A stretch of 64,000 bases of DNA from Haladaptatus sp. DJG-WS-42. Lineage in GTDB: Archaea; Halobacteriota; Halobacteria; Halobacteriales; Halococcaceae. Under the pieces are notes generated by a model that made no database searches, had not been told where the DNA came from, and worked only from the letters and a program-made list of their open reading frames with translations. The stretch covers positions 496,001-560,000 of the forward strand of contig NZ_CP147243.1 in assembly GCF_037198285.1 (NCBI RefSeq), read 5' to 3'. Of the stretch, positions 16,942 to 25,011 are shown one piece after another. Both the position numbers and the translations under genes were made by a program. The stretch's first letter is position 1; each line of letters opens with the position of its first letter.

Positions 16942-18021
16942 ATGCACCGCCGCCATTTCCTCCACCTCGGAGCTATTTCAACGCTCGGTCTCGCTGGGTG
17001 TCTCAATCAAGGGACACAAGGTGACGCCGACACCACGACCACTTCGCAAACGACGACTGCGACAACGGCGGCGGCAACAGACGAGGAGAGTCGTGGCGTC
17101 TACATTCAGTCGTTCGTCGAGGGGATGTACATGGCCGGGATGGCCGATGCTGGCCCGTACAAAGTCGGCCTGATGTACACCGTCCCCCACGAGTTTTGGA
17201 ACGTGAATGGAGCCAGCCTCCAAAAAACCGCCATCGAATCGTCCGATTCGGTGCACCTGATGACGACCGTCTGGGACCCAGAAACCGGGATTGTCCTGCC
17301 CGAATCAGGCGTCTCAGTCGAACTCGCTGGCCAAGAAGAAGTCATCTATCCGATGCTCTCCCAGCGCATGGGCTTTCACTACGGCGACAACATGCCGCTC
17401 GGCGACGACGGCACCTACACCGCAACCGTCTCAGTCGGCGGCATGAACATCCGACGCACCGGCGCGTTCGCAGAGAAATTCGGCGACCCAGCCTCCACCG
17501 ACATCGAATTCGAGTTCACGAAAGATACTCGCGAGCAGATTTCCGTCACCGAAATCGAAGAGGCGGGCAATCCCGGTTCAGTCAAACCAATGGACATGAT
17601 GATGCCACTCGGCTTCGCGCCCGAGCGCGACGCGCTCCCCGGCACGCTCCTCGGTGAAGCAAAAAGTGGGGATGCGTTGTTCTACGCGACGCTCCTCTCC
17701 GGTGGCGACGTGCCAGCCGGTATCGACGCCGAGAGCTACCTCGCCGTGTCGGCGAGAACACCGTACAACCGGTTTGTCCTTCCGGCGATGGCGCTCAGTG
17801 GAACACTTTCACGCGGTGGCGAAGAGGTTTATAGTGGGATGTTCGAGCGAACGCTCGACCCCGACCTCAATTACCACTACGGCGCGGACGTCTCTGGTGT
17901 CGAATCCGGCGATACGCTCACGCTCACCGTTGAGACGCCACCACAGGTCGCGCGTCACGAGGGTTACGAGACCGCCTTCCTCGACACGACCCCGTTCGAG
18001 GTGACGCTGTCCGGGCAGTGA
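16942..18021 (+). CDS. Tat lipoprotein with two P19/Tp34-like metal-binding domains, paralogue 1
   Basis: 359 residues from ATG 16942. The signal MHRRHFLHLGA is Tat-like, and LAGC is the lipobox, with a Thr-rich linker anchoring the protein outside the cell. Domain 1 (about 55-195) has GMYMAGM, HLMTTVWDPETG, YPMLSQRMGFHYGDNM and a strand GTYTATVSV; this follows the Fe/Cu-binding P19-Tp34 (PF10634) layout. Domain 2 (about 225-358) repeats the pattern with NYHYGADV, LTLTVETPP and ARHEGYETAF. It is 82 percent of a tandem pair with the gene at 19068 by gene order and shares a near-identical tract. The transported or bound metal is unknown. Confidence 0.82.
   Translation: MHRRHFLHLGAISTLGLAGCLNQGTQGDADTTTTSQTTTATTAAATDEESRGVYIQSFVEGMYMAGMADAGPYKVGLMYTVPHEFWNVNGASLQKTAIESSDSVHLMTTVWDPETGIVLPESGVSVELAGQEEVIYPMLSQRMGFHYGDNMPLGDDGTYTATVSVGGMNIRRTGAFAEKFGDPASTDIEFEFTKDTREQISVTEIEEAGNPGSVKPMDMMMPLGFAPERDALPGTLLGEAKSGDALFYATLLSGGDVPAGIDAESYLAVSARTPYNRFVLPAMALSGTLSRGGEEVYSGMFERTLDPDLNYHYGADVSGVESGDTLTLTVETPPQVARHEGYETAFLDTTPFEVTLSGQ
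17335..17518. repeat. Near-identical tract shared with paralogue 2 (copy 1)
   Basis: This 184-base stretch aligns without gaps to 19431-19614 and shows only about five differences by eye, two of them in a single codon, while flanking parts of the paralogues are clearly diverged, for example right after the tract. A second, shorter match starts at about 17671 and 19773. The pattern suggests recent gene conversion between the two lipoprotein genes. Confidence 0.8.
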
Positions 18022-18057
18022 GGCTTTATTGACGGCGGGTGAACGGAGCGATAATCG

Positions 18058-19002
18058 ATGAAACGGACGAGTCGAGCGGTTGTTGCACTGGCCCTCACGC
18101 TTTCACTCCTCGCAGGTGCGACAACGGCGAGCGCCCACGGAAACCACCTGAGTGCAGACAGCCAAGTGTCCGGCGACGGCTCGGTCATGGTCGAACGGCT
18201 GTTCGTCGACCAAGCCGCGTACCTCGTGTTGCACGCAGACAACGACGGGAATCCGGGCAAAGTGATTGGGCACAAAGCCGTCTCTCGCGGCTTTCACGCA
18301 CCGATTTCGGTGGAGATGAGCGACGAGTTCTGGAACGACATGGCGGGCAACGAAACCGTCTGGGCAGTGCTCCACGAGGACAACGGCGACGGCGAGTTCA
18401 ACCCGAAAAGTGACGGGGAACTCCAAGCCTTCGGTGGGGCCGCAGCCACGCCAATCACGGTGCGAAAAGGCGCAGGTTCCGTCTCCGTCGCCGCCGCCGG
18501 GTTCAGCGTGAAAGAGACGCAGGTGAACAACGTGACAATTCCGCAGGTCACGACCAGCCAATCGAGTTTCCTCGTCCTCAGAACCAACACGAACGGTGCG
18601 CCCGGTGAAATCGTCGGCCACGCACCGCTCGCGGCAGGAACAGAGACCAACGTCCCCGTCATCATCAATGAAACCTACTTCGACGCCCAGCAAGCCCAGT
18701 TCCTCCTCTGGGCAACCGTGTACGAAGACAACGGCGACGGCGAGTTCGACCCCGCGACCGACAAACTCGTCACAGCCGGTGGCGTGCCGGTCGCATCGCT
18801 GTTCACCGTCGCAAAACCGCTCGGAGACAACTCGGGCGACGGCGGATTGGTGAACACACCGTCACAGACGGCCACCCAAACCACGACGGACGCCGAACCA
18901 ACGCAGACACCCACAACGACAGAGGGCCCCGGATTTGGCGTGCTGGCGGCGCTCGTCGCGCTCTCCGGGTTCGTCTGCATCCGACTCGGCCGCCGCGTGT
19001 GA
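18058..19002 (+). CDS. DUF7282-type surface protein with PGF-CTERM anchor
   Basis: 314 residues. A Sec signal peptide ends near ATTASA; two repeats of about 110 residues follow. The repeats have parallel elements such as VWAVLHEDNGDGEFNP and LLWATVYEDNGDGEFDP; the DNGDGEF loop resembles a calcium-binding DxDxDG motif. A Thr/Gln/Pro-rich linker, probably glycosylated, leads to GPGFGVLAALVAL and a basic tail, the PGF-CTERM archaeosortase signal. The protein is therefore predicted to be secreted, processed and lipid-anchored beside the two P19-like lipoproteins. The upstream gap is 36 bases, so cotranscription with paralogue 1 is likely. Confidence 0.85.
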   Translation: MKRTSRAVVALALTLSLLAGATTASAHGNHLSADSQVSGDGSVMVERLFVDQAAYLVLHADNDGNPGKVIGHKAVSRGFHAPISVEMSDEFWNDMAGNETVWAVLHEDNGDGEFNPKSDGELQAFGGAAATPITVRKGAGSVSVAAAGFSVKETQVNNVTIPQVTTSQSSFLVLRTNTNGAPGEIVGHAPLAAGTETNVPVIINETYFDAQQAQFLLWATVYEDNGDGEFDPATDKLVTAGGVPVASLFTVAKPLGDNSGDGGLVNTPSQTATQTTTDAEPTQTPTTTEGPGFGVLAALVALSGFVCIRLGRRV

Positions 19003-19038
19003 CACTGTCCCAGTTTCGATGACTGAACCAGAAACGTC

Positions 19039-19046
19039 TTTTTTAA
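19039..19046 (+). promoter_or_regulatory. TATA box of lipoprotein paralogue 2
   Basis: TTTTTTAA ends 22 bases before ATG 19068, consistent with a leaderless message. A second AT element (TTATATAC, 19052-19059) lies too close to the start to be the TATA box. Its presence suggests that paralogue 2 can be transcribed independently of the upstream genes. Confidence 0.5.
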
Positions 19047-19067
19047 CCCTCTTATATACTCACAGCA

Positions 19068-20120
19068 ATGAATCGGCGCACGTTTCTTCGAGCCAGTGCC
19101 CTCACCGGCGCAGCCTCGCTCGCTGGCTGTACCGGGTTGTTCGAGAGTCAATCAGTTCGCGAACCACCGCTCGCAGACTTCCGACCAAACGCCGTCTACC
19201 TCCCGACTCACGCAGAGGGGATGGAGATGGCAGGCATGGGAAAGGGCGGAGACTACCAGTTCGGGCTGATGTACAGCTACCCACACCGATTCTGGAACAT
19301 GAACGAGCGTGCAACCCAGAAGACGAGCGTCACCGCAGAAGACACCGTCCACCTGATGGCAGTCGTCTGGGACCCAGAAACGGGCACCGTCCTCCCCGAA
19401 ACCGGCCTGTCGGTCGAACTCGACGGCGAGGAAGAAGTCATCTATCCGATGCTCTCTCAGCAGATGGGCTTTCACTACGGCGACAACATGCCGCTCGGCG
19501 AAGACGGCACCTACACCGCAACCGTCTCAGTCGGCGGCATGAACATCCGACGCACCGGCGCGTTCGCAGAGAAATTCGGCGACCCAGCCTCCACTGACAT
19601 CGAATTCGAGTTCAGTCAAGAAACCCTCGAAGCCCTCCCGTATCGCCTGCTCGAAGACGAAGCCGGGAACAAAGGTGCGCTTGAACCCATGCAGATGGGA
19701 ATGATGCCAAGCGCCACCGCGCCAGCGAAAGACGCCTTACCCGGTGCGTTCATCGGCGAGGCCACGAGCGGCGATGCGCTGTTCTACGCGACGCTCCTCT
19801 CCGGTGGCGACGTGCCAGCCGGTATTGACGCCGAGAGCTATCTCGCGCTCTCTGCACGTACGCCGTACAACCAGATGGTGCTCCCGTCGATGGGGCTCTC
19901 CGGGTCGCTCGCAAGTGGTGGTGAAATCGTCTCCGAACTCACCTTCGTCCGTACCTTAGACCCCGACCTGAACTACCACTACGGCGCGGCACTCGACGGA
20001 GCTGCGTCGTGGGACGAACTCAGTATCACAGTGGACATCGTCCCACAGGTCGCTCGCCACGAGGGCTACGAAACCGCCTTCCTCGACATGGAACCGATGA
20101 CGATTCAGCGCTCGTCGTAA
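19068..20120 (+). CDS. Tat lipoprotein with two P19/Tp34-like metal-binding domains, paralogue 2
   Basis: 350 residues. The signal MNRRTFLRASALTG is Tat-like and SLAGC the lipobox; the Thr-rich linker of paralogue 1 is missing. Domain 1 starts AVYLPTHAEGMEMAGMG, with Met-rich potential ligands, and continues HLMAVVWDPETG and MGFHYGDNM. Domain 2 ends with NYHYGAAL and ARHEGYETAFLDM. Residues 125-185 are nearly identical to paralogue 1, whereas the rest is diverged, including a Met-rich segment (PMQMGMMPS) that could carry metal ligands. The 3' end overlaps the convergent beta-propeller gene by 16 bases. Confidence 0.82.
   Translation: MNRRTFLRASALTGAASLAGCTGLFESQSVREPPLADFRPNAVYLPTHAEGMEMAGMGKGGDYQFGLMYSYPHRFWNMNERATQKTSVTAEDTVHLMAVVWDPETGTVLPETGLSVELDGEEEVIYPMLSQQMGFHYGDNMPLGEDGTYTATVSVGGMNIRRTGAFAEKFGDPASTDIEFEFSQETLEALPYRLLEDEAGNKGALEPMQMGMMPSATAPAKDALPGAFIGEATSGDALFYATLLSGGDVPAGIDAESYLALSARTPYNQMVLPSMGLSGSLASGGEIVSELTFVRTLDPDLNYHYGAALDGAASWDELSITVDIVPQVARHEGYETAFLDMEPMTIQRSS
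19431..19614. repeat. Near-identical tract shared with paralogue 1 (copy 2)
   Basis: Partner of 17335-17518, offset by 2096 bases in direct orientation. Synonymous third positions are also identical over most of the tract, which selection on the protein alone does not easily explain. Direct repeats of this size could also recombine and delete the intervening DUF7282 gene. Confidence 0.8.
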
Positions 20121-21349
20121 GTGTAGGCAAATACCCGGCCGTCGCCGTACATCACGTAGATTTCTGCCGCCCCGTCACCGTCCGTGTCCGCGAGCGCCGG
20201 GTGCGTGAAAATTTGGACGTCGCGCTGGCTGGTCGCAAGCACGGCGCCGGTTTTCGGGTCGACGACCGAAACGATGCCGTCGTTCGACACTGCGACGAGT
20301 TCGTCCTCGCCGTCGCCGTCCACGTCGCCGAGTTTCGGCGGCGGCATCATCTGTACCGACTCGGTGGTGAGCGTTGTCTCCCACTCGATGTCGCCGGTAG
20401 CGGCGTCGATGCTCCGCAGGTTGCCGTCTTTGGCCGTCGCGTACACCTCTGTGTCGCCGTCGCCATCACCGTCACCGAAGGCGTGTACCGCCGCGAGTTG
20501 ACCGAAGTTGTGTTCCCACTGCACCGCGCCGGCTGCGCCATCGACCATGCCCACATCACCCCCGACCGTCGCCACGACGATTTCGTGTTGGGCGTCGTCG
20601 TCTGCCTGCCCGGCGGTCATCCACGTGATGGAGCCGTCGAATGGCGAAATCGTCCACTGTTCGGTGCCGTCTGCTTCGTATAGCCGAATTTCGCCGCTCG
20701 ACAAGCTGAGCGCGACTTCGGCTTGCCCGTCGCCGTCGAAGTCAGAGACGGCAGGCTGGCCCCACACGTACGTCGAGAGGTTGTCTGTCCACAGGGCGGT
20801 GCCGTCGGGGCGAATCACGGCGACCGTCCCTTTGATGTCAACGACGACGATTTCTGCCGTTCCGTCGCCGGTCACGTCTGCGACGACTGGTTGCGTGTAG
20901 CCATACGAACTGAGTTCGTAGCGCAGTTCCTCTTCGCCCGTGAGCGGGTCGAACGCGATAACGGCCTGCTCGGTGGTCGCTGCGATGACCTCGCGAGTGC
21001 CATCGCCGTCGTAATCAGCGAGCGCGGGGTCTGCAACCGAGTGAATCTCACAGCCGTCTTCGGGAATCTGATGTGTCCACCGCGTCTCTCCCGTGCTCCC
21101 AGAGAGGGCGACAAGCGCACACCCCTCCGGGTCGGTGGGGCCGCTCACCGGCGCGTACACCCACGGTTGGCCGTGGATTCGTCCCGCGGCGGGCGCGTGG
21201 TGGTTCGATTGGACGGAGCGCCCGGTGTCAGAGACCCACTGCTCGGTGAGCGTGCCACTCGGATTCAAGACGTTCGTCGCGCCGAGGGCGGCGAGGCTCC
21301 CGAGGGTCACCACGAGGAGGGCGAGGGCGAGGGCCGTCCGGGGTCGCAT
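20105..21349 (-). CDS. Secreted VCBS/FG-GAP beta-propeller protein
   Basis: 414 residues from ATG 21347-21349 (MRPRTALAL), which begins a single hydrophobic N-terminal signal or anchor. The rest contains seven or more repeats with the pattern ADYDGDGTREVIA, ADVTGDGTAEIVV, SDFDGDGQAEVAL, GDVDGDGEDELVA, typical FG-GAP/VCBS calcium-binding blades. PQQ-enzyme-like strands (GTALWTDNL, DIEWETTL) separate them. It is likely extracellular, with a role in surface binding or scaffolding. It converges on the P19-like gene; whether they cooperate is unknown. Confidence 0.88.
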   Translation of the reverse strand: MRPRTALALALLVVTLGSLAALGATNVLNPSGTLTEQWVSDTGRSVQSNHHAPAAGRIHGQPWVYAPVSGPTDPEGCALVALSGSTGETRWTHQIPEDGCEIHSVADPALADYDGDGTREVIAATTEQAVIAFDPLTGEEELRYELSSYGYTQPVVADVTGDGTAEIVVVDIKGTVAVIRPDGTALWTDNLSTYVWGQPAVSDFDGDGQAEVALSLSSGEIRLYEADGTEQWTISPFDGSITWMTAGQADDDAQHEIVVATVGGDVGMVDGAAGAVQWEHNFGQLAAVHAFGDGDGDGDTEVYATAKDGNLRSIDAATGDIEWETTLTTESVQMMPPPKLGDVDGDGEDELVAVSNDGIVSVVDPKTGAVLATSQRDVQIFTHPALADTDGDGAAEIYVMYGDGRVFAYTYDER

Positions 21350-21474
21350 ACGTGAAGGTGGCAACTCAGGAGAGAAAAGCCCTTCTCGTTCGTGAGCGAG
21401 CCGAATTTGAGCGGGCAATCACGCCGCCGTCTGCCATGTGAGCGCCTCCCGACCACGGCGGGAAATGAACACCC

Positions 21475-21483
21475 TTTTATTTA
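21475..21483 (+). promoter_or_regulatory. TATA element of the tRNA-Leu gene
   Basis: TTTTATTTA stands out in a GC-rich area, 39 bases before the mature tRNA 5' end. Transcription would start near 21505 and leave a short leader for RNase P. Confidence 0.5.
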
Positions 21484-21521
21484 CCCCCGAGAAAGCAAAG
21501 ATTGCTTACAAAGAACGGCTT

Positions 21522-21606
21522 GCGTGGGTAGCCAAGCCAGGCCAACGGCGCAGCGTTGAGGGCGCTGTCCTGTAGAGGTCCGCCGGTTCAAATCCGGTCC
21601 CACGCA
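21522..21606 (+). tRNA. tRNA-Leu (GAG anticodon)
   Basis: Acceptor strands GCGTGGG (21522-21528) and CCCACGC (21599-21605) pair over seven bases, followed by discriminator A at 21606; CCA is not encoded. The anticodon stem CAGCG/CGCTG encloses loop TTGAGGG with anticodon GAG. The T arm CCGG-TTCAAAT-CCGG is canonical and a long variable arm makes this class II, as expected for Leu. No intron is present. It decodes CTC and CTT leucine codons. Confidence 0.95.
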
Positions 21607-21635
21607 CTGCTACGGCACGTTCATCCGTGCCTTCA

Positions 21636-21671
21636 GTGCGGGTGCTCGTCTCAGAGACAGCACCCACGCAC
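21636..21671 (+). other. Extended hairpin downstream of tRNA-Leu
   Basis: GGGTGCT (21640-21646) pairs with AGCACCC (21659-21665), and GTCT with AGAC inside, closing a tiny CAG loop; a bulged outer stem GTGC/GCAC extends it. A smaller hairpin, GGCACG-CGTGCC, lies at 21614-21631. They could terminate or stabilise a tRNA precursor transcript. The segment CCCACGCAC at 21663-21671 repeats the tRNA 3' end. The remaining bases to 21825 hold no gene, only a TATA-like TTTACATATA for the next gene. Confidence 0.4.
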
Positions 21672-21825
21672 AAACTTACTGACGACGTAATAACCGAGAG
21701 CCGATGGTCTCGACTGATAGTCCAGTCGAGGTTCGTGGGAGAGCCAACGGCTCGCAAAGCAAACATCGTCCCGAAAGTCCGTAGTGACAGGTAAATTTAC
21801 ATATACTGTGTAGACACATGTTGTC

Positions 21826-22965
21826 ATGGCGCGGACGGGTGACACGGGCAATGGACTCTGGATAAGATGGTTTGCGCGAAAAACGAAGTGTGACAGAGTA
21901 GCAACAAGGTTGTTCGGTGAAACAACGTACGGGCCGTTTCTGTTCATCCTCTTGATCGTGCTTCTCGATGGGCCGCTGCTCTCTCTCGTGGGGGCGATAC
22001 AGACCAGCGAGGTTTTACTCGCCGAAAATCCGGGTGAGTGGGTGTTGTTGCTGGCGTGGCCGTTCGTCGTGTGGCTCATCCTTCGACTCGAAACGCGGTA
22101 TGCGGACACGGTCGCCGAACTTCCCGAGACCGAACGTGACCTGCTCACCGGGCCTGCTCCAACGCGAAATCGCGTGCTCGCTTTTCTCGGCGTTCCGGTC
22201 AGCGCCTCATCAAAAGCAGAGGCGAATCTCGATACCATCGCTCCCTCGAAAGTGAAAATCGGTGCACTCACCTGCGGGTTGTTGTTTCACGGATCGTGGT
22301 TGTTATTCGACCCCGGAGCGGGCCAATTCGTCACCGAGACGGCTGGGCCACTGGTTGCGACGGTCAAATTCTACGGCATTTACCCGCTTATCTACTATCC
22401 TCTCGGCGCGGAATTTCTCGCGCTCTATCTCGGCATTCACGTGATTCTCCCGTTCAAGATTCGACAGGCGCGACTGTTCGATTTCTCAGACCCGCAGGGC
22501 TTTGCGGGCCTCGAACCCGCGGGCGAGCTCGTGAAAAGTACCTCGAACTACTTCTTGCTGCTCGTAACGATCTTCGCCGTCTTCCAGACAGTTGCGCGCG
22601 GAACGGGGCTTTCGAACGCATTTCCGACCACCCTCATCGTCGCCGGAATGGGCGTCGGACTCGTACTCTTTTTCGCCCCCGTGTTCTGGCTCAACGCCTA
22701 CATGCAGGAGGCAAAACGCCAGAAAATCGAGGCCATCGCAACGCAGATTCGCGCTTCCGGCCCGGACGACGAGATGTTCCCGTACAAGAAACTCGGAACC
22801 CCCGAGAATGCAGGCGAGTACACTCACCGCTTCATTCAACTCCAGCGGGTTGAGCATACGAACGAGTATCCGGTCGACTTCTCGATTCTACAAGAGTTCC
22901 TGCTCGCGTTGGTGTTGCCCTACGCGCTTTCAAAACTGTTCGACATCGCGCTGACCTCGGTGTGA
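21826..22965 (+). CDS. Multi-pass membrane protein of unknown function
   Basis: 379 residues. Six or so hydrophobic segments are seen, near residues 35-58, 68-88, 145-165, 175-205, 242-262 and 268-295, with charged loops and a C-terminal segment near 355-372. Basic N-terminal residues suggest an inside N-terminus. No signature of a known transporter or enzyme is recognised. A TATA-like element about 25 bases upstream (21793-21802) fits a leaderless start. It lies directly downstream of the tRNA, and its codon use looks like that of its neighbours. Confidence 0.7.
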   Translation: MARTGDTGNGLWIRWFARKTKCDRVATRLFGETTYGPFLFILLIVLLDGPLLSLVGAIQTSEVLLAENPGEWVLLLAWPFVVWLILRLETRYADTVAELPETERDLLTGPAPTRNRVLAFLGVPVSASSKAEANLDTIAPSKVKIGALTCGLLFHGSWLLFDPGAGQFVTETAGPLVATVKFYGIYPLIYYPLGAEFLALYLGIHVILPFKIRQARLFDFSDPQGFAGLEPAGELVKSTSNYFLLLVTIFAVFQTVARGTGLSNAFPTTLIVAGMGVGLVLFFAPVFWLNAYMQEAKRQKIEAIATQIRASGPDDEMFPYKKLGTPENAGEYTHRFIQLQRVEHTNEYPVDFSILQEFLLALVLPYALSKLFDIALTSV

Positions 22966-22971
22966 GGCCGG

Positions 22972-23724
22972 TTACTGTCCGTTACAACCGGCTTCGAACA
23001 CGTCTTTGTGCAGTTGGCTCGTCACCGTCTGCATCAGCGTTTCAAGGTTCACTGTGTCCGCGCGATTGTACTTGATGAGCGTGTCGAGCGACCCGTCTTT
23101 CCCGCGTTCGTGTTCGCGCCAGAGGCGGACGGCGTCCCGGCCCGTGATGTCCGGTTCGTCGCGGTCGATGCCGATGTCTTTCTCGATCTGTTTCAGGCCC
23201 CCAGAGAGACCGAGCTTTTTGCAGGTGTACATCAGGTCGATGTGCGGGTGGTCGATGTCGATGTCGAACGACCCTTCGAGGAAAGGAACGTCGAAGCGTT
23301 TGCCGTTGAACGAGGCGACAATTTTCGCCTCGGAGAAGATGTTGTCGAGCGCGTCGACGGTGAGGTTGTCATCGCGGATGAGCGTCGTCGTCTCGCCGTC
23401 TTGGTGGAAGCTCACGGTCGTCACCACGGAGTTTGTGTGGCTCAGACCGGTCGTCTCGATGTCGAAAAAGCACACGTCAGACGCGAAGTTCTCGTAGATA
23501 CGCCACTGCTCGCCAGACGGAAAGATGGCGTCGAAGTGGCGGGCGTCACCAGCGGCCAGGCGGTCGTACCCTTCGTCGATGAACTGCTCGATTTTGTCTG
23601 CTTTCCGCTCACTGACCGCCGCGCGGTCGAATTCGTCCCAGTGGGTGATGCCCGACTGCCAGAGCTTGCGCTCGGTGCCAGCGCCAACCCCGGTGACGGG
23701 AATAAAACTATTCTCGATACGCAT
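22972..23724 (-). CDS. Ribonuclease H-like 3'-5' exonuclease (YprB-type)
   Basis: 250 residues from ATG 23722-23724 (MRIENSFIP). A small N-terminal segment resembling a helix-hairpin-helix (GVGAGTERKLWQSGITHW) precedes the DnaQ-like RNase H fold: motif I FFDIETTGLS, motif II ASFNGKRFDVPFLE with Asp, and motif III YNRADTVNLETL with the final acidic residue. Metal-binding Asp and Glu residues are all present, so the protein is probably an active exonuclease on DNA or RNA. Family members are often called ribonuclease H-like proteins; the natural substrate is unknown. Confidence 0.85.
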   Translation of the reverse strand: MRIENSFIPVTGVGAGTERKLWQSGITHWDEFDRAAVSERKADKIEQFIDEGYDRLAAGDARHFDAIFPSGEQWRIYENFASDVCFFDIETTGLSHTNSVVTTVSFHQDGETTTLIRDDNLTVDALDNIFSEAKIVASFNGKRFDVPFLEGSFDIDIDHPHIDLMYTCKKLGLSGGLKQIEKDIGIDRDEPDITGRDAVRLWREHERGKDGSLDTLIKYNRADTVNLETLMQTVTSQLHKDVFEAGCNGQ

Positions 23725-23770
23725 GTCGAAAGAAGGGCTGTCGGCCGACGTAAAGCCGTTGTCTTCGTGG

Positions 23771-24904
23771 TCAGAACTCACCGTCGAAGATGGCTTCTGA
23801 AATCGCCATCTCTGACACAACGTCGTTGGTGAGCAGTCGCTCTCTCGCGTCCGCGAGCGCCTCGTCGCGGGCAGCCTCATCGCGTTCGTCACCTGCGAGC
23901 GCGCTGTCGCGCAAGTTGATGGCGACCTCGCTGAGCACGGCCGCCACTCGCTCTAGCTCGTTGAGCAATGAATCGAACGACAGCGGGCGGTCGAGTTGCG
24001 TAAACGCTGTGGCCAACAGATCAAGGTCGAGACTCACCGCCTCGAAATCCTCCTCCGCGTCGTCGTAGTTGCGCGCGAACAGCCGCGAGACGCCCGTATC
24101 AAAGGCGTCGAGAATTGCCCTGAACTCGCGGAGCAACGCAGCGAGGTCGCCGCTCACCAGAATCTCTGCCTCGAACTGCGCAACCTTACCATCGTACTCG
24201 GTCTGTGTGAGGGTATCCGTCGCTGTCGTGCTTGCTGCATCCGTCTCGTCGCGGAGGGTGGCAAGGAGCGAAGTAGCCGCCTCGCGCGCATCACGTGATT
24301 GGTTGAGCCCCGCGGTGAACTCGAATGAATCGTCGGCATACAGTCCTCCTGTAGCACGCACAGACTGTTGGTACGTCGTGATAACGCGGTCTTGACACCG
24401 GGCGGCGTAGCGGACGAACTCGCCCACATCGCGGAGTTGTGCGCTTCGCTCCAGTTGGGCGTCAGTCCCGAACTCGTCTGCGGTGTCGAGTCTGTCCCAC
24501 GACTCTCTGACCTTGTTGCCGATGGGCGTCCACTCGAAGTCGTCGGTGGCAGCGGTTACGCGAAGAATCGACGCGCCCGTCCCGTAGTCGCTGTAGAGCG
24601 TGACTGCCTCTGCGAGATGGAACTCGGCTCGGATGAGCGCTTCACGCGCCGTCTCGTTCTCTGCTGGTGGTTCTGGCGTCTCCGTCTCGGTTGGTGTCTC
24701 CGTTTCCGTGGGCGTCTCAGTCGGCGCTTCTGTGGTCGGTTGTGCGGTCGTTGTCGTCGCCGTGGTCTGGGTCGGAGTGGTCGGCGTGGTCGTAATATCG
24801 TCTCCTGTCTCCGTGGTCGTGGTTGGCTCCGGTTGGGTAGTCGAACACCCGGCTGCGAGGAGGAGGCCGGACGTGATGAGGAAGTGACGGCGAGGAAGCG
24901 TCAT
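23771..24904 (-). CDS. Tat lipoprotein with helical extracytoplasmic domain
   Basis: 377 residues. PRRHFLITSG is a Tat motif and LAAGC the lipobox at about residues 17-20. A Thr/Glu/Pro-rich linker (about 25-85) is followed by a mainly helical domain with many Leu, Ala, Glu and Asp and no metal motif. It is predicted to be anchored to the outside of the membrane. No function is recognised. The downstream exonuclease-like gene starts 46 bases away on the same strand, but a shared role is not apparent. Confidence 0.75.
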   Translation of the reverse strand: MTLPRRHFLITSGLLLAAGCSTTQPEPTTTTETGDDITTTPTTPTQTTATTTTAQPTTEAPTETPTETETPTETETPEPPAENETAREALIRAEFHLAEAVTLYSDYGTGASILRVTAATDDFEWTPIGNKVRESWDRLDTADEFGTDAQLERSAQLRDVGEFVRYAARCQDRVITTYQQSVRATGGLYADDSFEFTAGLNQSRDAREAATSLLATLRDETDAASTTATDTLTQTEYDGKVAQFEAEILVSGDLAALLREFRAILDAFDTGVSRLFARNYDDAEEDFEAVSLDLDLLATAFTQLDRPLSFDSLLNELERVAAVLSEVAINLRDSALAGDERDEAARDEALADARERLLTNDVVSEMAISEAIFDGEF

Positions 24905-25011
24905 CCTACTCTAGGTGGGGCGACAGGAAGATGGTTATAACTGGGTTAACGCGCTCTCATTGCAGAAAGCATCGAGTAACGGCTATCCGTCCGCGGTGAC
25001 AAGACGGGCGC

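Noticed and set aside
21599-21671. Attachment-site repeat of the tRNA-Leu 3' end
   Set aside because: The repeat is only nine bases and only about 60 bases away, with no integrase or mobile gene between.
21651-22271. 206-residue minus-strand frame over the tRNA downstream area
   Set aside because: Antisense to the membrane protein; no family character and unlikely composition.
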